Of a stretch of 64,000 nucleotides of DNA, positions 56,734 through 64,000 are shown piece after piece (within the stretch, counting starts at the first letter, position 1; the number at the start of each line of letters is the position of its first letter). This DNA comes from Desulfatitalea tepidiphila. Lineage in GTDB: Bacteria > Desulfobacterota > Desulfobacteria > Desulfobacterales > Desulfosarcinaceae. The DNA lies in contig NZ_BCAG01000006.1 in assembly GCF_001293685.1 (NCBI RefSeq), positions 434,001-498,000 of the forward strand, in the 5' to 3' direction. Under the pieces are notes generated by a model. The model did no database searches. It was given only the letters and a program-made list of their open reading frames with translations, and was not told where the DNA came from. The position numbers and the translations under genes are program-made.

Positions 56734-59034
56734 ATGGCCGGTCACACGGCATCCAATCAATCCCGCTTTCACTTCCGGGCCGGCGGCATCTCTTTTAGGG
56801 TGGCCGCCTTCAAGGCCCGGGAGGACCTGTCCGAGTTGTACCGTGTGGAGTTGAATCTGGCCGTCGAAGAAGAGATCGAAACGGATGCGGCCTTGGGCCA
56901 TAGCGGTCTGCTGACCATCGACAGCAACGATGGCGATCGGTTCTTCCATGGCGTCGTATACCTCTGCCGGCACACCGGTCGATCGGGACGGTTCCATCTT
57001 TACGACGCTCTGCTGATGCCACAGGCCGCCCTGCTCGATCTGCGCCACGACTGCCGGATCTTCCAGGATCTGGATGTGCCCGGTATCGTGGCCCAGGTCT
57101 TCGAGGAGGCCGGCATCACTCCAGAGGCCTATGTCTTCCGTCTTCAAGAGAAGTATATCCGGCGAAATTATTGTGTACAGTACCGCGAAAGCGATCTGCA
57201 TTTCATCCGCCGCCTGCTGGCCGAAGAAGGCATCTTCTTTTTCTTCGAACACGGCCGGGATCAGCATCGGATGGTCTTTGGCGACGGCACGGTGTGTTAT
57301 CCCCCCCTTCCCGACGGAGAACCGATATCGCTGAACCCTGGAGGCGGTCTATCGGCCGACCGGGAGACCATCCTGACGATCCAGCACGAGCGACGCATCA
57401 CGAGCGGCCGCTATACCCAGCGCGATTTCAACTTCAAAAAGCCGGCCCTTGACCTCACCACCGGCGATCAGTGCGACCGCTTCGCCCGCCTCGAACGCTA
57501 CGATTATCCCGGCATCTATGCACTGCCCGAAAATGGCCGCCGACTGGCTAGGGTACGCCTGGAGCAGACGGTGATGACCCGCCGCACGATCAAGGGGCAG
57601 GGCGTGGTGGCCCGCTTTGTTCCCGGGTTTACGTTCCATTTGGACAGCGGCGATAGTGCAGGAGATTTTCTGCTCCAGTCGATCGTTCACCGCGGCGAGC
57701 AGCCCCAGGTGCTGGCCGAACGAAGCGACCATGGCCGGGGCACCCGATATATCAACGACTTCGAGGCGCTGCCCGCCGATGTGCCTTTCCGACCCGCACC
57801 TATGCAAAAGCCTACGGTTCCGGGTGTCCAGACCGCCATCGTCTCCGGACCCAAAGACGAAGAAATTTACACCGACCGGTACGGGCGGGTAAAGGTCCGT
57901 TTTCACTGGGACCGCCGGGGTCGGTCCGGCGATCGCAGCTCGTGCTGGTTGCGGGTGAGCCAGAGCTGGGCCGGCACGGGCTGGGGCAGCATGTTCATCC
58001 CGCGCATTGGCCAGGAGGTGGTGGTCGACTTCCTCGAAGGCGACCCGGATCGCCCCCTGATCACCGGCCGGGCCTTTCACGGCGAAAATCCGCCACCCTA
58101 CGACCTGCCCGCCCACAAAAGCATCTCTACGTTCAAAAGCCTCTGTACACCGGGCGGCGGTGGCTTTAACGAAATCCGTTTCGAGGATCGACATGCGCAA
58201 GAACACATCTTCGTCCATGCCCAGCGGGACATGGACCTGCAAGTAAACAACGACCGACGCACCCGCGTGGGCGCCAATGCCCACACTCGCATCGAAAAGG
58301 ATGTGATCGAAGCGATTGCGGGCGACGCCCACCTCACAGTTCACGCCGACAGCATCCAGCAGGTCGACGGCAGCGTGTCCCAAACCGTCGGCCGCGACCG
58401 TCAGGAGAGGGTCGCCGGCCATTACGGCCTGGCCAGCGATCGCCAGATCCATATCGACGCCGGCACCGAATTGTTGATTTCGGCCGGCAAGACCCTGACC
58501 CTCAAGGCCGGGGCCGGATTCATGACCATCGATGCGGACGGGGTGTCGCTGGTCGGCCCCCGCATCAAGCTCAACAGCGGTGGCAGCCCGGGAACGGGCC
58601 GCGGCTGTATTGTCCAGGCCCCGCGGCAGCCCCAGGAGGTGATCGGGGCGTTGCCCGGCCAAACCGATGGTCCACCGGCCGCCGGAAGAGATTCACACGG
58701 GAAAGCGTCACCCGATGATGTGGCCATGGAACCGAATCGGAAAAACGACTGCAACCTGCCCGATGTCGAAAACCTGTCGGCTTGCTTTCAGCATGCAAAG
58801 ACCCTGGCCGATTCCAAAATCGATCTGTCCGCATGGTTGCAAACAGGCTATGACATCGACGGCCCGACGCGGATGACAAAACCCGGGCCGCTCGATTCGT
58901 CTTTCAACGCCATCTGGAACCGGGACGTGCCGACTGGAGAGTATGGCCTGCGCCTGAATGGTTTTTGCCTTGATGCGGAGGCGATCAAGGGATCTCAAGG
59001 GATGGAAACACAGGACAAATGCGATGATTCATGA
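56734..59034 (+). CDS. vgrG: Type VI secretion spike protein VgrG with C-terminal extension
   Basis: A 766-residue spike protein. The gp27-like part occupies the first 370 residues (NYCVQYRESDLHFIRRLL is typical). The gp5-like OB fold follows (VSQSWAGTGWGSMFIPRIGQ split over the motif, EGDPDRPLITG), then the beta-helix with repeated short units to about residue 620. Residues about 635-766 are an additional region with no recognised enzymatic motif, ending in a Cys-containing tail; it could dock the lipase encoded next. The start at 56734 has GGAGG four bases upstream. The gene overlaps the lipase gene by 11 bases. Confidence 0.94.
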   Translation: MAGHTASNQSRFHFRAGGISFRVAAFKAREDLSELYRVELNLAVEEEIETDAALGHSGLLTIDSNDGDRFFHGVVYLCRHTGRSGRFHLYDALLMPQAALLDLRHDCRIFQDLDVPGIVAQVFEEAGITPEAYVFRLQEKYIRRNYCVQYRESDLHFIRRLLAEEGIFFFFEHGRDQHRMVFGDGTVCYPPLPDGEPISLNPGGGLSADRETILTIQHERRITSGRYTQRDFNFKKPALDLTTGDQCDRFARLERYDYPGIYALPENGRRLARVRLEQTVMTRRTIKGQGVVARFVPGFTFHLDSGDSAGDFLLQSIVHRGEQPQVLAERSDHGRGTRYINDFEALPADVPFRPAPMQKPTVPGVQTAIVSGPKDEEIYTDRYGRVKVRFHWDRRGRSGDRSSCWLRVSQSWAGTGWGSMFIPRIGQEVVVDFLEGDPDRPLITGRAFHGENPPPYDLPAHKSISTFKSLCTPGGGGFNEIRFEDRHAQEHIFVHAQRDMDLQVNNDRRTRVGANAHTRIEKDVIEAIAGDAHLTVHADSIQQVDGSVSQTVGRDRQERVAGHYGLASDRQIHIDAGTELLISAGKTLTLKAGAGFMTIDADGVSLVGPRIKLNSGGSPGTGRGCIVQAPRQPQEVIGALPGQTDGPPAAGRDSHGKASPDDVAMEPNRKNDCNLPDVENLSACFQHAKTLADSKIDLSAWLQTGYDIDGPTRMTKPGPLDSSFNAIWNRDVPTGEYGLRLNGFCLDAEAIKGSQGMETQDKCDDS

Positions 59035-60652
59035 GCGCATCCACCGTATCGACATCGGGTGGCAGGATCTGTTCAAGCCGATCCAGGGACTCAAGACCGC
59101 ACCGGAGAATGATCCATTGATCAATCAGATCGCCATCCGCAAGGAGACCCTGCCCATCATCCTGGTTCCCGGCATCATGGGCAGCCGTCTCAAACAAGCC
59201 GCGGGTGGGGATAAGGTGTGGGATCCGGATGCCAAGGGATTCATGCTGATAAAGTATGGGCGGATTTTTATCACCCCCGAGGATCGCAAAAAGTATCTCA
59301 TCGGGGATACAATTTACAGCGATGGTTTCCTGGTCGTCGATCCGGACAACGCCGAAGTGCCCGAACCGGGAAGAGATCGCGGATGGGGCACGGTGGCCTG
59401 GCAGCATTACGGCAGCCTGCTCGGCGCCCTGGCCGGCCACGAGTGGCCCGCGACTTTGGATGTCTGCTTCGACCTTCCGGTGTACGCCTTCGGCTACAAC
59501 TGGACCGATTCCAGCCACGCCTCGGGCCGGGCCCTGGCGGACTACATCGACCGGGTGATCGATGAACAGGGCCGGATCCAGCCCTGCCGGCAGGTGATCC
59601 TGGTGACCCACTCCATGGGCGGGCTGGTGGCCCGCTCGGCCTGCAAGCTGCACGGCGCCGAATCCAAAGTGCTGGGGGTGCTGCACGGCGCCCAGCCCGC
59701 CTTCGGGGCCCCGGCCGCCTACCAGCGCATCAAGCACGGGTTCCGGGAGCTGGACGGCTCGCTGTGGGACTGGCTGTGCCATCCGATCCGCAAGATCTCC
59801 GACACGCTCACCGAACGGGTGCTGGGCGACGAAGGCCCTGAGGTGACCCTGCTCATGGCCCACATGCCCGGCGGCCTGGAGCTGCTGCCCACCCGGGCGT
59901 ACCGCACCAACGAGGGCCGCGCCGAGTGGCTGCACTACCGGGGCCGCCACGGCCACAGCCTCGATCTGCCCCGCCGGGGCGATCCCTACGACGAAATCTA
60001 CGGCGCCAAAGAGGCCCCCTTTCGCTTGATCGATCCCCGGTGGCTGGGAGAAAAAACCAGTCGCAAAAACAGCCGCCATACAAGTGAAGACAAAAGTGCG
60101 TGGCACAATTTCTCCTTCAATTTAAACAAGGCCAAGGTATTCCATGAGAATCTCGGCAACTACGCCCATCCCGAAACCTACCAGTTTTACGGTACGGCGC
60201 TCGAAACCCCAGATCGCATCGAAATCGGCTGCCAGAAGTTTTCCGGCCGGCAGCTCTTCGACCTGCAGCATCTGGAGGGCAAGCACTTTTTCGAGTTCCG
60301 CGACGCGCACAACCAGGTGATCGATACCGATCGCGATATGTATCTGGACGATCCGGCGGCCTTCGAGATCCCCAACCGCTGGCACACCGAATCGATCTGG
60401 GCTTACGCGGTATCGCCGCCCACAGGCTCGGGCGACGGCACGGTGCCCGACGCATCGGGCCGTGCCCTGGCCGCCCGCCCCAGTTTTTACGACAAGGGCC
60501 CCGACGGAACGGTGTCCATCGATGCCGACGATGAAAACGACCATGCCCGAACCCACGACCGGATCTTTAACACGGCGACGGCCCGGCACATCACGATAAA
60601 GGTGATTGAAAACCTATGCAAAGCCAAGATCAGACACGAAACCGGCGCATGA
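59024..60652 (+). CDS. Alpha/beta-hydrolase lipase, probable type VI effector (Tle-like)
   Basis: A 542-residue alpha/beta hydrolase. PIILVPGIMGSRLK resembles lecithin:cholesterol-acyltransferase and PGAP1-type lipases (oxyanion region). The nucleophile elbow is THSMGG with Ser197. The Asp/His partners are probably in DGTVPDASG and the C-terminal HARTHDRIF, which I place tentatively. No signal peptide, as expected for a cargo delivered by VgrG. The overlap with vgrG (11 bases) and the lipoprotein gene that follows support an antibacterial phospholipase effector with its immunity protein. Confidence 0.85.
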   Translation: MIHERIHRIDIGWQDLFKPIQGLKTAPENDPLINQIAIRKETLPIILVPGIMGSRLKQAAGGDKVWDPDAKGFMLIKYGRIFITPEDRKKYLIGDTIYSDGFLVVDPDNAEVPEPGRDRGWGTVAWQHYGSLLGALAGHEWPATLDVCFDLPVYAFGYNWTDSSHASGRALADYIDRVIDEQGRIQPCRQVILVTHSMGGLVARSACKLHGAESKVLGVLHGAQPAFGAPAAYQRIKHGFRELDGSLWDWLCHPIRKISDTLTERVLGDEGPEVTLLMAHMPGGLELLPTRAYRTNEGRAEWLHYRGRHGHSLDLPRRGDPYDEIYGAKEAPFRLIDPRWLGEKTSRKNSRHTSEDKSAWHNFSFNLNKAKVFHENLGNYAHPETYQFYGTALETPDRIEIGCQKFSGRQLFDLQHLEGKHFFEFRDAHNQVIDTDRDMYLDDPAAFEIPNRWHTESIWAYAVSPPTGSGDGTVPDASGRALAARPSFYDKGPDGTVSIDADDENDHARTHDRIFNTATARHITIKVIENLCKAKIRHETGA

Positions 60653-61650
60653 GCCCCATCTTTTGCAGATGGGCGGCCGCCCTGGCAACAGTTGCCATCA
60701 TGGCCGGCTGCGCCCCAACGAACAGGAACCAACCCATGCACCGTTTCAACGAACACACGCGCACCTGCGGCGTCGGCCGCTTTGTCGTCGACATCCCTGC
60801 CGCCATGACCTTTTCCGGCGGATACTCTTTTCAGGGTCGCAAAATCGAGGAAATCGTCTGGCAAGACAAAGAAGACCCCCTAAATACTTGGAACCATCAC
60901 ATTGAAAAAATTAACCGACGCGAGGCGCCTAAAGGGGTGTCCAGTGCGCTCATCGAAGAGCGGGAGATCGCTGGAATCGGAGTGTGGTGTAAAACGGTAC
61001 TATACTTCAATGAACCGTTGGATCCCCACTATGGCGCCATGGATTTGTTGCTCAATACGGGTCCAACCGGCTTATGGATCAAGGCGTGGGACAAAAAGCT
61101 CTCTGCCAAGGAGACGATCTATGAAATTTCCACCGACATCGCCCGGGCCTATCGTGCCCCGGAAAAGCGGTTCAACCGTGTCGAGGTCGTCGACGGCCGC
61201 GATGCCTTTTACCTGCGGTACGGTGCCGTCGATCTGCCCTTCGAATATAAAGAGAGCGTGGATATCGTCTTTCGGGAACATGCGTTGGACGATCGGCTCA
61301 AAATTCATATCATGACCTGGGTGGTGCACGAGGAAAACAAGATCGGCCTGTTGGAGCGGGCGGCCAACTCCCTGATGATGAAGCTCGTCGGAGATCTGAA
61401 GATCGAGAAGCTGCGTTCCGGCCAGCGCACGGTCGCAGGCCTGCCGGGCGAAGAGTTGATCGAAAGATTTACGGAAAACGGCCGCAATACCCTGTCCTTC
61501 ACCTGGATGCATTTGGGGAAAAAGGATTCCGCCCATTGGCCCAGGGTCGTCGTCGATATGGAATCCAGGGACGGACACCTGGAAGAAAAACTATACCTGT
61601 GGGATGCGCTCCTCGATTCCATGTGCGCGGCAGGCAGACAGGATCGCTGA
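60616..61650 (+). CDS. Lipoprotein, probable Tli4-like immunity protein
   Basis: A 344-residue predicted lipoprotein. A hydrophobic signal (WAAALATVAIMAGC) ends in a lipobox with Cys32, placing the protein in the periplasm. Just after it, TCGVGRFVVDIPAAMTFSGG matches the opening of Tli4-type immunity proteins that protect against type VI lipases. The rest is beta-rich without catalytic motifs. It overlaps the lipase gene by 37 bases. The start at 60616 has an AAAGGTGA site; a second ATG at 60649 overlaps the lipase stop as ATGA. The immunity role is inferred from position, lipobox and the motif. Confidence 0.78.
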   Translation: MQSQDQTRNRRMSPIFCRWAAALATVAIMAGCAPTNRNQPMHRFNEHTRTCGVGRFVVDIPAAMTFSGGYSFQGRKIEEIVWQDKEDPLNTWNHHIEKINRREAPKGVSSALIEEREIAGIGVWCKTVLYFNEPLDPHYGAMDLLLNTGPTGLWIKAWDKKLSAKETIYEISTDIARAYRAPEKRFNRVEVVDGRDAFYLRYGAVDLPFEYKESVDIVFREHALDDRLKIHIMTWVVHEENKIGLLERAANSLMMKLVGDLKIEKLRSGQRTVAGLPGEELIERFTENGRNTLSFTWMHLGKKDSAHWPRVVVDMESRDGHLEEKLYLWDALLDSMCAAGRQDR

Positions 61651-61674
61651 CCGACATCTCAAAGGATCATAACG

Positions 61675-62010
61675 ATGAAGGAGGACCCCTTGCCCGGTTT
61701 GGCCCGGCTCGGAGACAAGGCCCGCGCGGAAAAAGACAGCCACGGGTGTCCGGAATGCAGCCATACGGTGATCGGCCCCGCCGTGACCGGGTCCGACACC
61801 GTCCTGATCAATCAAAAACCCGCATTGCGATTGGGCGACACGGGAAAGCACGCCCAGTGCTGCGGCGCCAATGTCTGGACCGTGGCCGGGGCGAGCCAGT
61901 CGATTTATATCGACGGCCGGCCAGCAGCCCGGGTGGGCGACATCACCCGGCATTGCGGCGGCATGGGCGCTATCGTGGAGGGCAGCCCTGACATCGAAGC
62001 CGGCGAATAA
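61675..62010 (+). CDS. PAAR-domain spike-tip protein
   Basis: A 111-residue PAAR protein. The short repeats HTVIGPAVTGSDTVLINQKPALRLGD, CCGA and IYIDGRPAARVGDITRHCGG carry the His/Cys residues that bind zinc at the tip of the cone. It caps VgrG and sharpens the type VI spike. The ribosome site is AAAGGA. It is located 24 bases after the immunity gene, completing the payload module Hcp-VgrG-lipase-immunity-PAAR. Confidence 0.9.
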   Translation: MKEDPLPGLARLGDKARAEKDSHGCPECSHTVIGPAVTGSDTVLINQKPALRLGDTGKHAQCCGANVWTVAGASQSIYIDGRPAARVGDITRHCGGMGAIVEGSPDIEAGE

Positions 62011-62111
62011 CCGCCTCGTCATTCCCTCCAAACCCCTGGGCTGTCCGGGGGCGGCATCTCCCTGACCCCACCTTGTCTTTGCACCCGAATCCGGATATAG
62101 CCCACATCATC

Positions 62112-64000
62112 ATGAACGAAATGGCCCCACTGGAAAAACTGCGCATCGCCGATCCGGAGACTCATGTCCGGGTGACCGGACGACTGGCATTGCTCGCCGA
62201 CCGGCCCGATGACGAATGGCTTGCCCGGGTGGTGGATGACATGATCTGGGCGCTGACCCAGGAGGCCGGCCTGGGCCGCTCTGTCAGCGACGGTTTGATG
62301 CGCCTGGTCGAACGGGGCGATCCATCCAAAACGACCGTTTACATGGATCGGGTCCGCGAAGCCACCCGCACTGGTCCGGCGTTGGGGCGCATCCTGGCCG
62401 ACCACCTGGCCGCGGTCCTCTTAGCCGATCCTCCGCTGCTCGAACCCTTCACACACGCCCTGGCGATCATGCGCACCAAGGGCACCTATACCCTCAAAGA
62501 GCCCCTGGCCGTCCTGACCGAGCTGCTCCAAGCGGGCGAGGGGGCATCGGCCCGGGCCTATCTGGAACTCCTGTCAACGCTTTTCGAACAGCAGATCAGT
62601 TACAACCTGAGCGTCCGGCTGGTCTATGTGGTTCCCAGGGCGGTGCGAAGCTTTGTGCCGCGACGCCGGGCCGCCCAGATCGAAGCCTTTGTCCGGGTGG
62701 TGGCGATCGATCTGCAACTGGTGGACGCCTTTCTGGAAGGGATGCAAAACGGATTGGGACTTCTGGCGCCCCGGGACCTGAACGATTACCTCGACCAGGC
62801 CCTGGCCAGATATCGCCAATCGGCCAATGCAGGTCTCGCCTTTATCGGGTTGTCCTCCAAGGCGGGCCAGGCGGCCTATGCCCGACTGCTCGTGGTGGTG
62901 CCCCTCGCCCAGGTCAAGGGCCCTCTTGACCGCTACCTCAATGCCCGAATCGGTCGGCCGGTGCCCGTCAAGGCGCTCTCGGGCCCCACTCGAACGGACA
63001 TTCAATGGATCGCCTCGGATGGCAGAACGATCTATCTGGCCGACGAGATCGACCGCTTCGAACGCCGCGACGACAACCTTCAACTGGCCAAAATCCTGGT
63101 CCGCCTGGAAGCCGGATATTTCGAAAACGGCACCTTTGCCTTCGATCTCGAGAAAGCTGTGGATCTCTATCCCGAGGTGGCCGAACACAGCACCCGACGG
63201 GAGCAGGCCGCCGACGCGACGGCGAACGATGTCCTGCGGTTTATCAACGGCTTCGACCATCCCGGCCTGGCCGAGGATCTTTTCGAACTCTTCGCCCAGA
63301 CCCGAAACACGGGCTACCTGGCCGGCCATTATCCTGGCTTGATGAAACAGGCCCTGCCCCTGCTGCGGGCCGAAGCGCTGCTTCTGAAGCGATCCTCATC
63401 CAGATCATCTGTTCTGGTGGGACTCTACGATCACCTGGTGCTGGATATGCCGATCGGACCCGCCGGCACGTACCGGCACCCTGCTCCTCTTTTTCACAAA
63501 CGGGCCGCAACGTGGCGCGGCCACCTGAACGCGAACGCCCCGATCGAATGCTGCGCTCGACTGGTCTGCCTGGCCTATGACGACTTCATCGCGGAATTGC
63601 GCGCCTCGCACCGGCGATACGACCGGTTGACCACCCCCTTCGGACGCCGCCTGCACTGGGACCTGGTCGCCAGGGCTTCGGCCGAACAGCAAATGCAAGC
63701 CGCAAGGGTCAAGATCCGGCTGGCCGAACAGGGGCTCTCCGTCTATCTGTCCGACGTGCAGGACAAACTGAGCGACGGGCAGGGCCGCCTCTCCGCCGAG
63801 GACGTGCGCAGCCTCGTCTTGTCGCGCGCCCGGATCAGGGGCCGCCAGGCCGCCTTGTCCCTCGATTTGAACGAGGCTGACCTGAATCTTCTGCTGGAAA
63901 AGGCCGGGGTTCAATCGGCGGGGGTGTCCGGCGACGATACGACCGGGTTTCGTTACCCGGAGTGGAACGACCAACTCCAGGACTATCTGCATGATCATGT
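62112..64000 (+). CDS. NorD-like protein, N-terminal part (gene continues beyond the window)
   Basis: An open frame of 629 codons runs without a stop from the ATG at 62112 to the window end, so the gene is truncated by the boundary. The N-terminal 600 residues are helical and leucine-rich, without membrane segments. The last residues read RYPEWNDQLQDYLHDH, which resembles the linker before the von Willebrand A domain of NorD/CobT-like proteins (RYPEWD...DY). Such proteins act with an MoxR-type AAA ATPase in metal-enzyme activation; the VWA domain itself would lie past 64000. No good ribosome site precedes the ATG, so the start is uncertain. Link to the type VI genes is not evident. Confidence 0.7.
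   Translation, partial: MNEMAPLEKLRIADPETHVRVTGRLALLADRPDDEWLARVVDDMIWALTQEAGLGRSVSDGLMRLVERGDPSKTTVYMDRVREATRTGPALGRILADHLAAVLLADPPLLEPFTHALAIMRTKGTYTLKEPLAVLTELLQAGEGASARAYLELLSTLFEQQISYNLSVRLVYVVPRAVRSFVPRRRAAQIEAFVRVVAIDLQLVDAFLEGMQNGLGLLAPRDLNDYLDQALARYRQSANAGLAFIGLSSKAGQAAYARLLVVVPLAQVKGPLDRYLNARIGRPVPVKALSGPTRTDIQWIASDGRTIYLADEIDRFERRDDNLQLAKILVRLEAGYFENGTFAFDLEKAVDLYPEVAEHSTRREQAADATANDVLRFINGFDHPGLAEDLFELFAQTRNTGYLAGHYPGLMKQALPLLRAEALLLKRSSSRSSVLVGLYDHLVLDMPIGPAGTYRHPAPLFHKRAATWRGHLNANAPIECCARLVCLAYDDFIAELRASHRRYDRLTTPFGRRLHWDLVARASAEQQMQAARVKIRLAEQGLSVYLSDVQDKLSDGQGRLSAEDVRSLVLSRARIRGRQAALSLDLNEADLNLLLEKAGVQSAGVSGDDTTGFRYPEWNDQLQDYLHDH

Overview
The window is GC-rich, gene-dense bacterial chromosome. 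Its gene content points to a sulfate-reducing Desulfobacterota bacterium, probably Desulfosarcina or a close relative of the Desulfobacteraceae. The clues are a TAXI-type TRAP transporter, a thiolase next to an acyl-CoA dehydrogenase, multi-PAS hybrid kinases, a KamA/ATP-grasp/deacetylase operon and a eukaryote-style glycogen gene set. This placement is inferred from content; no rRNA or other marker lies in the window. I saw no tRNA, rRNA, CRISPR array, transposase or phage gene.

Layout. 1-5 kb: htpG with its promoter and terminator, then a membrane-bound hybrid histidine kinase. 5-8 kb: an FAD-dependent dehydrogenase, a flavodoxin-like protein and a small ABM-fold protein. 8-14.6 kb: a minus-strand operon of MarR regulator, periplasmic adaptor, RND pump and TolC-like channel, with a dyad operator candidate upstream. 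14.9-18.5 kb: a TAXI TRAP transporter (binding protein plus fused permease) ending in a strong terminator. 18.5-26.5 kb: a methyltransferase and a deacetylase, followed by a tightly overlapping minus-strand operon of lysine-2,3-aminomutase-like enzyme, Cys-cluster protein, two Ddl-like ATP-grasp ligases and a GNAT-deacetylase-GNAT triple fusion. This operon is the best candidate for an undescribed small-molecule system. 27-29 kb: a PAS/HisKA protein without an ATPase domain, an OsmC protein and a lytic transglycosylase.

29-44 kb: glycogen metabolism on the minus strand (branching enzyme, synthase, phosphorylase, a lone carbohydrate-binding domain, a 1427-residue bifunctional-type debranching enzyme), then a GT4 glycosyltransferase, galU and ilvE. 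GalU could supply UDP-glucose; no glgC is present. 44.8-49.7 kb: thiolase, acyl-CoA dehydrogenase and a second hybrid kinase whose N-terminus looks frameshifted. 49.9-55.6 kb: GlsB-type membrane protein, HAD phosphatase, a fused DUF2064/GT2 protein, and pabA with a pabB-pabC fusion behind a terminator-like leader hairpin. 56.2-64 kb: an orphan type VI secretion payload module (Hcp, VgrG, lipase, lipoprotein immunity candidate, PAAR), then a NorD-like VWA protein that runs off the window.

Between genes there is a dispersed family of about 280-300 bp palindromic elements. Two near-full copies lie in opposite orientation (44.2 and 52.3 kb) and three partial copies lie elsewhere (0.03, 14.7 and 36.2 kb).
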